Origin: Aegilops tauschii subsp. strangulata
Taxonomy: Eukaryota > Streptophyta > Magnoliopsida > Poales > Poaceae
Reading direction: 5' to 3'
DNA length: 64,000 nt
Assembly (NCBI RefSeq): GCF_002575655.3
Contig: NC_053035.3
Location: 500,184,601 to 500,248,600, forward strand
In this document: positions 44,611 to 56,553 of the stretch, piece after piece
Layout: the number at the start of each line of letters is the position of its first letter
Position numbering within the stretch: the stretch's first letter is position 1
Notes under the pieces: generated by a model
What the model was told of the DNA's origin: nothing
Database searches by the model: none
Seen by the model: only the letters and a program-made list of their open reading frames with translations
Made by a program: the position numbers and the translations under genes

Positions 44611-47368
44611 ATGCATGCAATTAGGGGGCGGCTCACACTGCCCGCCACTGACAGAGGGGATGCTGCCGCTCGGACCTTCGAATTGACAGTCAATTTCTTT
44701 CCAGCAAAGGCAAAATTAGTTGATGGTAGCATACAGAACATTGAGAGAGACACAATTGTTAAATGGGAGGTTGAGTTCACAGAGATTGATCCACAAGTTC
44801 TACAGAACATGGGAGAGACGGCAGTGAAGAAATGGGTGGAAAAAATTGGGGAGAATATTGTTTGTGGTCCAGAGCAAGAAGTATCACTGTTGCGGTTTGA
44901 TGATTGGAAAGGAGAGTATGTGAGAATAGAAGATGGTGAACAGATTGTTGAAGAAAATGATCGGCAAAACGGCTGGACAAGCAAACGGGCTAATTTTTTT
45001 TGCTGAGCTCGTTGATCTGAACATTTTTTCGAAGGTTGGATATGTGCCATCACAATTGGCTGCGCAGATGGTAGATGATGATTGGGCTACACAGAGGCCA
45101 TTGATTCCCATGTGTACTGAACTTACAGTAATAGCCGAAGAGGGACAGGTGACTGGAACTGAAACTGAAACTGCAGCAACTATTGATTGGAATGTAGTTG
45201 AATTAGATGAGCCTACTGATTTGGTCATTGCACCAATGCCTGACATTGAGATGGCCAGACTTTTTGGCATTCCAGTCGATGACAGAGATAAGCAGGAGAG
45301 GGGCGAATCTAGTTTGCCTGCTAATGCTGATGAAGAAGTAGATGGACAGTTGATGGAACAAGCTGCAGATGAAGTAGACGATGCACATGATGATGAGCTG
45401 GTGCATGTGTATGACAAAGAAAACCCTATCATTGAAGTAGGCAAGTTGTTCCCAAGCATGAAGGAGTTTAGGATGTGTTTCAAGACTTATGCAGTGAAAC
45501 ATGAGTTTGATGCCAAGACTGTTTGGACTGATAGAAAGAAGTTTTATGCGAGGTGCAGAGGATTTGATGGTAGTGTGAAGCCTTGCAAGTGGTACATATC
45601 TGCTAGACTGCAACCTGATGGAAGTACTGTCAGGGTTAAAAAAATCCCCAATCAACATACTTGTATTACAAGTTCACAGAGAGTATCAACCATGACATCA
45701 CAACTTTGGGTTGCAGAAAAGATCACCCCAATTTTAGCCAAAACACCAAACACTACTGCCAAGAAACTCAAAGTAGACTTGGAAAAGATGTACTCCATTA
45801 AACTAAAATATACCACAGTGTGGAAGGCAAAACAAAGGGCAATGAAAAATTTATATTGTGATTGGGCAAATACATTTAGGATGCTTTATAACTTCAAAGC
45901 AGAGGTGGAAAAGAGGTCACCTGGCAGTGTTGTGGAGATAGATACAGAGGTATCAGCCGAAGGTGATGTCAAGTTCTCCAAGTTTTTTATGGCTTTGAAG
46001 CCTTGCATCGATGGGTTCAAAGCAGGGTGCCGTCCATATTTGAGCATAGACTCATCATTTTGACAGGCAAGTGGAATGGTCAGTTGGCAGCATGCAATGC
46101 TCTAGATGGACACAACCGGATGTTTCCTATTGCTGTTGGCTTGTTTCAGTCAGAAACAGAGGCTTCATGGACATGGTTCATGATCCAGTTGAAAAGATGC
46201 CTAGGGCCAGTGTCACCTTTGGCTATACACACAGAGGCATGTAAGGGGCTTGAAAATTCAGTGAAAAATGTTTTCCCACATGCTGAGCAGAGGGAGTGCT
46301 TCGGTCATTTGTGGATGAATTTGATCAAAAAATTTAGAGGAGAAGAATTTGGGCGCATGTGTCCAGCAGCAAGATCTTACACTAGACAGACACACAAATA
46401 TCATCTTGATAAGATAATGGCAGCATGTGATGAGTTTGGTCCATGGCTGAACACCTACCATTCTTTGTTATGGTACATGTCACCATTCAACACTGCCATC
46501 AAGTGTGACCACATCAACAACAATTTGGCAGAGAGTTTCAACAACAAGGTGAAGGAGTTAAAAGATTTGCTTGTGCATGACATGGTTGACCAAATCAGGA
46601 TCATGCTCATGCGGTTGTGGGAATTGAGAAGAAGGATAGGTGATTGTCTGCAAGGTGATAAGCTTCCAGCAGTGGTACAACAGGTGGTCAATAGGAGCAG
46701 ATGTCTTTCACATTTGTTTGTTGAAAAATCTTCACCTTGGGGTGCTGAAGTTAGAGATAACAAAACTGGAAGGAGACATGTTGTTAACACTGAATTGCAT
46801 GATTGCACTTGCCTCGAGTGGCAACACACTGGTAAACCATGTGAGCATGCCATTCTCTTCTTAGCATCCCAACCGAAGATAAACATGCACCCATATTTGC
46901 ATGAATATTATTCGGTAGCAAGATTCAAAGCTGCATATGCTACTCCAATTCCAGCACTTACAGATCAGTCTCAGTGGCCTGAAGTGGACATTGAATTTTC
47001 CATGTGTCCTCCCTTGACGAAAAGAAAGGCTGGCAGGCCTAAGCAGAGTAGATTCAAGGCATGGTTTGAGAAAGGTGGGAGTAGTAAGAAAGGAAAGAAA
47101 GATGAAAAGCCAAAAAGGGCCCAAAAAGGTAACAAAAACAGATGTAAGTTGTGCCAGGAACTTGGGCACAGAGTGGGATCTGTCAAATGCCGTTACACTC
47201 CTGATAAGCCAAAGTATGTTCTTGTTTATTTTTCTGTGTTTTGATTTGGTGCTTTTTTATAATTACTATATCTATAACATTTTCCCAATGGCCAGGAGGA
47301 AGCGAGCAAGTCAGCCCCTTGTTGTTGAACCGTGTTGGCCAAAAAAAAGCAAGAGTCAATGGCGATAG
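44611..47368 (+). pseudogene. MuDR-type (MULE) transposase, nearly intact
   Basis: Domains in order: an N-terminal region rich in acidic residues; the Mutator DNA-binding domain (PSMKEFRMCFKTYAVKHEF, FYARCRGFDG, CKWYISARL, NQHTC); the MULE DDE domain (RPYLSIDSSF, LTGKWNGQLAACNALDGHN, WTWFMIQLKRCLG, CFGHLWMN, NNLAESFNNKVKEL); a SWIM zinc finger (CTCLEWQHTGKPCEHAI); and a CCHC-type knuckle (CKLCQELGHRVGSVKC). Two frame shifts remain, both in T runs, at about 44996 (one T too many) and about 46060 (one T too few). The usual TDACKGL box reads TEACKGL. A GT..AG intron at 47214-47295 would join a short last exon (KRKRASQPLVVEP) ending at 47368. Either a young pseudogene or, if the T runs are assembly errors, an open gene. 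Confidence 0.92.
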
Positions 47369-47384
47369 AAAGAAGAGAAGTGTG

Positions 47385-50300
47385 TGTAACGCCCCAAGAC
47401 CGACGCTCCACGCGCCTTCCTTGTTTTTCGTTGTTGTCGTGTGATTTATTTGTTTGTTGCTTTCGTCATGTCTTCATTTGCATTGCATCGGCACTCGTTG
47501 CCGTCATTGTTTTTGAAACATGCATCCGCTCGTAGTTGCCGCGTTCCTCCTTGCCTTCGTTGACCGTTTCGAGACCAACCGGGTTCTCGTTTCCCTCTTC
47601 TTTGTTCGCCTTATCTCTCTGCATAGTGCATAGACCCCTCGCGTGCGCGTCCGAAACTTACCCGAACCCGACCCGGGTTGTTGTCACCGTTGGATTTGGA
47701 TCATCCCCAAACATCTGGAAAATATCTCCGTTTTCTTTGTTGGACTCCCCAACCTATTTATCTCGACCGTTTGATTTTAATCGGAGGGTCCGATTAGCCC
47801 CTAACCTAATCCGTGATGTATATATATTCGTCCACCCCTAGTCCATTTTGGCAAACCCTAAAAATCCTCCCCCTTGTCCCGTCGCGCCGCCGCCACTCCA
47901 CCAAATCCCCCTCGGGATCTCCCCTGCCTGTTCGCCCCAACCCAGCGCCTCCACTGTTTCCCCTAATCCAATCCCCTCCGCCTCCACTCTCTGCCTCCAC
48001 GGCACATCCATCCAGTCGCCGCCTTGCCTCCACTCCGACAGCACATGCCATCGGAGCCCTGAGCCACCACCTCGTCGCCGCTCTTCACCAACTCGCCCGA
48101 TCAACCACCACCAGCCCGAGCGCCTATGCCTCTTTGTCCCGCCGTCATCCATGACCGTCGTGCAACCACCCCGAGCGCTCGTTCCCGAATGTATCGAGGC
48201 GCTACCTCCAGCCCGCAGCCGCCGGAGCTGCTCTGTTCCTTGCCCGAACCAGCAGGCGTCCTCGTCGCCCCTACTCCCTTCCCTTCCTCTTCTTCGCTGA
48301 AGCTCTCCCTGACCACCCCCTCGTCGTGTTTCTCTCACAGGGAACCATGGAGCCGCCGCTTGGAGCTCCATGACCGCACCTCCCTGCCGCGATGAGTCCC
48401 CGCCGTCCCGAGGCCACCTGTCGTCGTCCGGCCGGCAACAAGCAGCAGCTTGCTGGAGCGCGAGCCCTGCTGGGTCCGCCTCCCTCTGCCCGTCCCTCTC
48501 CTGCTTCGATCTCCTTCCTCCCTCTATGCCACTTCTCTGAATTTGTTCTCCTGCCATGGCTTTGCAGCTGTGCCACCACCCTGCTTTGCTCGTCGTCGCC
48601 TTTGCAAGATCCGGCGAGGCCCTGCGTTCCCGGCCTCCTCCCCGCCAAGCTCCGCCGTCGCCTGCTCGCGTCCCCGTCGCCCGCCTCCGCTTCCTCTGCA
48701 ACGAGTAGGAGCACGTTCGTCAGGCGCCCGCCTCCCCTGTTCCTGCTCGCGTGGGCTGCGAGCCTCTCCAAGGCCTAGCCCAGCGCTGCTGCCTCCATCC
48801 AGCCCAACTCCAGATCCGGGTCTTAGCCCATGGGTGAGCAGCTCCTCTAGCCCCTCTGCTCTATTGTGGCCAAGCCAATTTTGGCCCGTGATGTTTTTTT
48901 TCCTGCCAAGACGAATTTTCTAATTATCCAGGAGTTTACAGATTTACAGAAAAGTCCCTCTAGATCATGCATTTAATAACTCACAAACCATGCATCATTT
49001 GTAAATAATTTATATATGAAAAATGCTTAGATTTCTGTCTAGTCTCATAATATGCAACTCTAATCCATGTTTAAAATGTTTAACTTGCTGTTTGTTTAAT
49101 TTGCTCAAATAGCATGTTAAAATGATTTATTCCAAAACCAAATAACCGTAGCTCCATTTTATATAAACTTTATATGTAAATGGGGTAGAAAAATGCATAG
49201 ATTAACATGGTGTACCTTGTTTTACTGTTTAGCAACAATAAAATATGGTTTTAGACAGAACAGTACCAAATCTAAAATATGGACATGATGATTTTCCGGA
49301 ATTGTTGTTGATTGTTTCCGGCCTCATTTAACTTGCTTAAATAGTTAGTTTACTTATGCTTCACCTCTTGCCATGTTAATCAACATTTAATATTGTTGGG
49401 TACATAAACGAGAGAGAACTAAATATTTGATGTGGTGTTTTCGTCAATATGCAACTTGTTACATATTGAGCTCCACTTAATTTGTAGTGTTGTTTGTTGC
49501 ATTTTGCCATGCCATGCCTCATTAAACCGGACATGTATCATACTTGTTTGTGCATCATGCCATGTGTATGTGGTGGTTGTTTACTATGTTGTTTGCTTCT
49601 TTCCGATTTGCTTCTCTCGTTAGCTTCGGTTTCGTTCCGGAGTTGTGAGGATTCGTTCGACTACATCCGTTTGTCTTCTTCATGGACTCGTTCTTCTTCC
49701 TTGCGGGATCTCAGGCAAGATGACCATACCCTCGAAATCACTTCTATCTTTGCTTGCTGGTTGTTCGCTCTATTGCTATGCCGCATTACCTACCACTTGC
49801 TATATCATGCCTCCCAAATTGCCATGAAACCACCTCTAACCTTTGTCACCCTTCCTAGCAAACCATTGTTTGGCTATGTTACTGCTTTTGCTCAGCCCCT
49901 CTTATAGCGTTGCTAGTTGCAGGTGAAGATGAAGTTTGTTCCATGTTGGAACATGGATATGTTGGGATATCACAATATATCTTATTTAATTAATGCATCT
50001 ATATACTTGGTAAAGGGTGGAAGGCTCGGCCTTATGCCTGGTGTTTTGTTCCACTCTTGCCGCCCTAGTTTCCGTCATACCGGTGTTATGTTCCTTGATT
50101 TTGCGTTCCTTACGCGGTTGGGTGATTTATGGGACCCCCTTGACAGTTCGCTTTGAATAAAACTCCTCCAGCAAGGCCCAACCTTGGTTTTACCTATTGC
50201 CTACCTAAGCCTTTTTCCCTTGGGTTCTGCAGACTCAAGGGCCATCTTTATTTTTTCCCCCGGGCCAGTGCTCCTTCGAGTGCTGGTCCAAACCGAGCGA

Positions 50301-51330
50301 TGTCCGGCGCCCCCTGGGAAACCAGGGTCTATGCCAACCCGACGTCTTGCTCACCCGGTGTGCCCTGAGAACGAGATATGTGCAGCTCCTATCGGGATTT
50401 GTCGGCACATCGGGCGGCTTTGCTGGTCTTGTTTTACCATTGTCGAAATGTCTTGTAAACCGGGATTCCGAGACTGATCGGGTCTTCCCGGGAGAAGGTT
50501 TATCCTTCGTTGACCGTGAGAGCTTATAATGGGCTAAGTTGGAACACCCCTACAGGGTATAAACTTTCGAGAGCCGTGCCCGCGGTTATGTGGCAGATGG
50601 GAATTTTGTTAATATCCGGTTGTAGAGAACTTGACACGTGACTTAATTAAAATACATCAACCGTGTGTGTAGCCGTGATGGTCTCTTTTCGGCGGAGTCC
50701 GGGAAGAGAACACGACTTTTGGGTTATGTTTGACGTAAGTAGGAGTTCAGGATCACTTCTTGATCATTACTAGTTGACGACCGTTCCGTTGCTCCTCTTC
50801 TCGCTCTTATTTGCGTATGTTAGCCATCATATATGCTTAGTGCTTGCTGCAGCTCCACCTCACTACCCCTTTCCTACCCTTAAGCTTAAATAGTCTTGAT
50901 CTCGCGGGTGTGAGATTGCTGAGTCCTCGTGACTCACAGATACTTCCAAACAGTTGCAGGTGCCGATGATACCAGTGCAGATGACGCAACCGAGCTCAAG
51001 TGGGAGTTCGACGAGGAACTTGGTCGTTACTTTGTTTCTTTTCCTGTTGATCAGTAGTGGAGCCCAGTTGGGACGATCGGGGATCTAGCATTTGGGGTTG
51101 TCTTCTTTTATTTTGGTTCCGTAGTCGGACCTATGTGTGTACTCTGATTGATGTATGATTCATTTATGTATTGTGTGAAGTGGCGATTGTAAGCCAACTC
51201 TTTATCCCATTCTTGTTCATTACATGGGATTGTGTGAAGATGACCCTTCTTGCGACAAAACCACAATGCGGTTATGCCTCTAAGTCGTGCCTCGACACGT
51301 GGGAGATATAGCCGCATCGTGGGCGTTACA
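47385..51330 (+). repeat. 5' LTR of the LARD-like element
   Basis: TGTAACGCCC to GGGCGTTACA. It holds a TATA box (gtatatatattc, about 47818-47828) followed by a CG-rich leader (47870-48840), then AT-rich DNA. The CG-rich part gives long open frames on both strands (for example 47838-48701 minus, 47848-48300 plus), which I treat as composition effects. Confidence 0.9.
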
Positions 51331-54300
51331 AGTTGGTAATCAGAGCCATCCCCGACTTAGGAGCCCCCTGCTTGATCGAATCGCTGTCGTTGTTGAGTCT
51401 AGAACAAAATGTTTTGAGTCTTAGGATTATATATATCGGAGAGTAGGATTCTTTTTACTCCTCAGTCCCTTCATCGCTCTGGTGAGGCCTCCTGACGTAG
51501 AAGTTTTGACTTTTCTCTCCTCAAATTTCACTAAAAATTTTTTAGGATCACGCGGGTATCTTGGAATCGTTCCGATGGTTTTGTGACAAGAACATTGTTC
51601 TTGGTGCCTCCTGACATTTAGGGGTTGTGGCAGTGTCCCGGGGAGTTGAGCTCCGAGGTGTTGTCGTCACAATTTTATCATTGCAGTTCTGGAATACCTG
51701 AGTTTCGCCGACATCGAAAATCTCTTTTATGCAGTTGTTGGTGAGATCACCTCGACGACACCCAGTACTGGTGCGGGAATTCGGGAGTATTGCCATAACT
51801 CGTATAACGGATGCTTTTCGAAGGTTGAGGTAAATGATTTCCAAAGGTTTCTTGGTTATGTGTTGAAGGATGGATACATCTGGATCTAGGTATTGTTAGT
51901 TTGGGTGAGATATATTGTGTCCCCTATATCCCCAACACCTGATTGCATAACCAGAAAGTTTCGGGAGTTTATAAGTGGGAATTCAAGTAGCTCCTAGGAT
52001 ATCTTTTCGACAGATGCATGATTTGAGATTGGGGTTCGACGTCTAGTGGTCCGCCTTTCCACGGTTGGTTTTACAGTGGTCTCGTAGTGTCTTAAAGAGT
52101 CCTTGGCTATGCCGACTCGGGGATGCTTCGTATGTCATGTGCACTGCCTTGTACATGATGGTGTTGTACGATTGAGCCCGTGTGGGCCCCACCATGAAAA
52201 CTTCGGACGAAATCTCTATCATATGTTTGTTCCGGCTTATTCTGCAAGCCAAAGCCTTGTTTTTTTGTTTTTTTTGTGGTATTCGAGTTGCTTCAATGAC
52301 AAGTGTTGATTCCATACCTTATCCTAAGCGGTGTTCTCATATTTCTATGTGGATACTAAGCCTTCTTGATCATCGAGATTGTCATGCCAATTCTTTTCCA
52401 ACCGACGTGCTTCTCTTCAAGTGGATCTGATCATTTCAACATTCGCGAGATCAATTCTCAGTTCTTTGCAACGTTGTTTATTCCATCTGCCCCAAGTTGC
52501 CTTTGTTTTCCCGCCCTCCCACCCTCTTTCTTCAAGGATTCAAATTTCTTAATCATGTATCCATCTTATGGATGTGAAGTTTCTCCATTCTTTTCCATCA
52601 ATTTTCTTATCTGCTGATTCTCAGGAAGATGCTCAGGAAGCTTCAAGGTTATCATTCTTCATTCTCGTATTCTTTTTCGGTGGATTCAATTGAAGCTTTC
52701 AGTGTTGATTATAGCCCTTTCCTCCTTACAAATGCTTTCTCATGCCGGTATATCTCTTAATCATTCCCCGTTGCTATTCAATTGTTCGGGAGTGCTGAAG
52801 ATATCTCTGAAGATTCGTGTTTCCACTCCGCATCAATTCTAACTATTTCGAGGTTGTTACCTCATTCAAGCCATTTAATTCAACCGGTGCTGTCTCCTTT
52901 TCAAGTAATCATTCCAACGGTGCATCTTTTGAGTGGGCCCTAACCCACAGGTCTTTTCCCAGGATCTTACCTGACTCTTCTAATTTTCCCGGAGCTATTC
53001 CCAAATTCTTTTCAAAGTTTGACGTAAGAATGAGTCATCATCAGTCAAATGTCTTTCTCTAAGATCTTCCAAATTCTTTTCATCGTTGGTTCAACCTTTC
53101 TAATTTTCATCCCGGAGTATCTCAACAATTCATGGTAGTTCTCATCATCATTCTCAACATTTGAAGACCGAAGAAGAATTTCTCCTAAATCTTGGACCGT
53201 TCTCTTGAAGATTCGTGGTTCTAGCTTATGCCATCCTCTCATAATTGTTTTCGATTGTGAGAATTCTCATACCCATCCGGAGCATTTCATGAGTTGTTTT
53301 CGTTTCAGTTTGATTCTCTGAAGGCCATCATTTCAGAAGATTTATTCGTTCTCAACATTCAGCTCTTGTTCTCCAAATCTTAGCGGTGCATCATTCAAGT
53401 ATCATCTAGTCAGCTCTTGATCTCTTCGTTCTCATGTATCTAAATACCCTCAAGTATCTTCATTCGTTTCTCCAATTCTTCTCGGTGAATTGTGCCTTTG
53501 CTACTTTCATTTTCAATTCTTACGGTGGTTCGTTCAAGATTTCACTTCCTTCGTTATCATATCAATTCATTCGTTCTTTCCAAATCCTACCGGCGGATCG
53601 TTGAAGACTTTTCTCAAGTTTGCGCTATACCTATCTTAATCCTTTCTACGAGAATAAGTAGTGTTCCAAATCCGTTGCTTCATCAATCTAAATTGGTGAA
53701 GGATACGCGTAATGTAATTCTTATTCTTGTTTCCTCCAAGTGATTAATTCCTTCTTCCGGAGTTCGTAGTGATATCAATTTCTCAGTTATATGTTGTTCA
53801 TCTTTCTTTTCCGGAGTTCCAAGTTTTCCGCATTATTTCGTCGCGAAGCTACATCTAAATCATTGCAAGGCTTCACCTTGTGTTCTCAACTTCTCTTTCT
53901 TTTATCATCCTTTTATTACCGGAGTTCTTCATGGAGGCTCTACATGGTGATTCGTCAAGGATTCCTTTCATTCTTCAATTGTTCTTCAAGATTTCTCTCG
54001 GACTTAAGATCCGCCAATCTATACTCTAAAATAAACATGGTGTTCAACACATGTCTTGTTTTGAGGAGTTCAAGCATTCTTCATCTTGCATTTCGAAGTG
54101 CAATTCTTTCTCTCTTAGCTTCTGAGGTGGTGTTATGTCATTTTTGACAATTTCTTTGTGTTTCACGATTCACAAGTTTTCAAGAGTGACATTTTTAAAT
54201 CCATCAATTTCTGTGTTGGAGTTATCTTGGTATAGATTTCACTTAAAGCCTTCCCTAAGGAATGTTACTAATTGTGGTGTCTATCGATGATCCAAATTTC

Positions 54301-55040
54301 CCCCTATTCTCGCGGTGAAAGAAGTTTTTTTTCATCTCTTTGGTGCTCTCAATCAAATCAATGGTTTCCATTAGTGGCCGTTTGTCACCTCATAATGTTG
54401 AGATGTTTTCATGAGCCCACTACAATCTCATTCTTTGCGTTGTTGGTTTTCCAACAACTCCGTTCTAACCTTCTTGCAAGCATGCTTTCCAAATTCAATT
54501 GTGGTATAAGTTGTCTTTTCCTTCTCCGTTCTCTTATTCCGACGATCTAGCTTCTATTCGTTCGTTCCGAAGGCATTGTGATGTTGCTCTCTTCACCCAT
54601 CTTCTCGGCTTGTGAGGACCGTGTTCCTTTCGTGCTTATCCATTTAACCGGAGTGTTGTGATATCTTTCTAGTTCTTTTGATCTTATCAAGTTTTCCTTC
54701 TAGTTTCTACCGGAGTGCTGTCTGAATTCTTTTCGCTCTCATTCCTTCTCTATTTCGTTTAAACCGGAGTGGTTTCGAAGTAATTCTCGTTCATTGATTT
54801 TTCCATTCATGTCTTTCAACCTACAAGGTTCTCATGATGTTCCTTGTTCCTCTTTGCCAACAGATTGTTTGCAATCTTGTTTGTCTCCGTTGTATTCTTT
54901 CTTTCAAGTTGTCCAACCTCTCAAGGTTCGTGGTTTCACTCGTTTGTCGAAGAAACAACTTGTTTTACCTGTTCCTCTTCCGTTTCTCCCCGGTGCCATC
55001 CTAGATCTCGGGACGAGATCCTCTTGTAGTGGTGGAGTGT
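51331..55040 (+). other. Noncoding internal domain of the LARD-like element
   Basis: Primer-binding site tggtaatcagagcc at 51334-51347, three bases after the LTR, complementary to the 3' end of initiator methionine tRNA apart from one inserted a. The rest is T/C-rich on the plus strand from about 52300 to 54900, with recurrent ttcttc, ccggagt and cattc motifs. A purine-rich stretch (ggtggag) precedes the 3' LTR. No retroviral domain is recognisable, so replication would depend on proteins from another element. Confidence 0.82.
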
Positions 55041-56553
55041 TGTAACGCCCCAAGACCGACGCTCCAGACGCCTTCCTTGTTTTTCGTTGTTGTCGTGTGA
55101 TTTATTTGTTTGTTGCTTTCATCATGTCTTCATTTGCATTGCATCGGCACTCGTTGCCGTCAATGTTTTTAAAACATGCATCTGCTCGTAGTTGCCACGT
55201 TCCTCCTTGCCTTCGTTGACCGTTTCGAGACCAACCGTGTTCTCGTTTCCCTCTTCTTTGTTCGCCTTATCTCTCTGCATAGTGCATAGACCCCTCGCGT
55301 GCGCGTCCGAAACTTACCCGAACCCGACCCGTGTTGTTGTCACCGTTGGATTCGGATCATCCCCAAACATCTAGAAAATATCACCGTTTTCTTTGTTGGA
55401 CTCCCCAACCTATTTATCTCGACCATTTGATTTTAATCGGAGGGTCCAATTAGCCCCTAACCTAATCCGTGATGTATATATATTCGTCCACCCCTAGTCC
55501 ATTTTGGCAAACCCTAAAAATCCTCCCCCTTGTCCCGTCGCGCCGCCGCCACTCCACCAAATCCCCCTCGGGATCTCCCCTACCTGTTCGCCCCAACCCA
55601 GCGCCTCCACTGTTTCCCCTGATCCAATCCCCTCCGCCTCCACTCTCTGCCTCCACGGCACATCCATCCAGCCGCCGCCTTGCCTCCACTCCGGCAGCAC
55701 GCGCCACCGGAGCCCTGAGCCACCACCTCGTCGCCGCTCTTCACCAACTCGCCCGATCAACCACCACCAGCCCGAGCGCCTATGCCTCTTTGTCCCACTG
55801 TCATCCACGACCGTCGTGCAGCCAGCCCGAGCGCTCGTTCCCGAATGGATCGAGGCGCTACCTCCAGCCCGCAGCTGCCGGAGCTGCTCTGTTCCTCGCC
55901 CGAACCAGCAGGCGTCCTCGTCGCCCCTACTCCCTTCCCTTCCTCTTCTTCGCTGAAGCTCTCCCTGACCACCCCCTCGTCGTGTTTCTCTCACAGGGAA
56001 CCATGGAGCCACCGCTTGGAGCTCCATGACCGCACCTCCCTGCCGCGACGAGTCCCCGCTGTCCCGAGGCCACCTGTCGTCGTCCGGCCGGCAACAAGCA
56101 GCAGCTTGCTGGAGCGTGAGCCCTGCCGGGTCCGCCTCCCTCTGCCCGTCCCTCTCCTGCTTCGATCTCCTTCCTCCCTCTGTGCCACTTCTCTGAATTT
56201 GTTCTCTTGCCATGGCTTTGCAGCTGTGCCACCACCCTGCTTCGCTCGTCGCCGCCTTTGCAAGATCCGGCGAGGCCCTGCGTTCCCGGCCTCCTCCCCG
56301 CCAAGCTCCGCCGTCGCCTGCCCGCATCCCCGTCGCCCGCCTCCGCTTCCTCTGCAACGAGCAGGAGCACGTTCGTCAGGCGCCTGCCTCCCCTGTTCCT
56401 GCTCGCGTGGGCCGCGAGCCTCTCCAAGGCCTAGCCCAGCGCTGCTGCCTCCATCCAGCGCAACTCCAGATCCGGGCCTTAGCCCATGGGTGAGCAGCTC
56501 CTCTAGCCCCTCTGCTCTGTTGTGGCCCAGCCAGTTTCGGCCCGTGATGTTTT
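55041..56553 (+). repeat. 3' LTR of the LARD-like element, truncated by Copia
   Basis: Matches the first 1.5 kb of the 5' LTR; I count about 50 differences by eye, mostly transitions and often at CG. The match breaks off after gtgatgtttt, where the Copia LTR begins at 56554. Confidence 0.9.

Larger units (their letters stand above)
44030..47384 (+). mobile_element. MuDR-type Mutator element, interrupted
   Basis: Defined by its transposase gene. The left end is not located; the right end is outside the window because a Gypsy LARD is inserted at 47385, a few bases after the predicted end of the transposase gene. Start coordinate is approximate. Confidence 0.6.
47385..56553 (+). mobile_element. 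LARD-like non-autonomous Gypsy retrotransposon
   Basis: Two LTR copies start TGTAACGCCCCAAGACC, at 47385 and 55041. The 5' LTR ends GGGCGTTACA at 51330, so it is 3946 bp with perfect 10 bp inverted ends. The internal region 51331-55040 is 3.7 kb. It has a primer-binding site but no gag, protease, reverse transcriptase or integrase on either strand. Huge LTRs plus a noncoding interior define LARDs; Sukkula is the known Triticeae example and is the best name I can offer. The 3' LTR is cut at 56553 by a Copia element. It is inserted in the Mutator element. Confidence 0.88.

Noticed and set aside
44571..45483. Minus-strand frames of 160-199 codons opposite the MULE transposase
   Set aside because: Shadows of the transposase, whose domains are clear on the plus strand.
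47838..48923. Several overlapping frames of 100-290 codons in the LARD LTR as genes
   Set aside because: CG-rich leader sequence keeps many frames open on both strands; no recognised domain.
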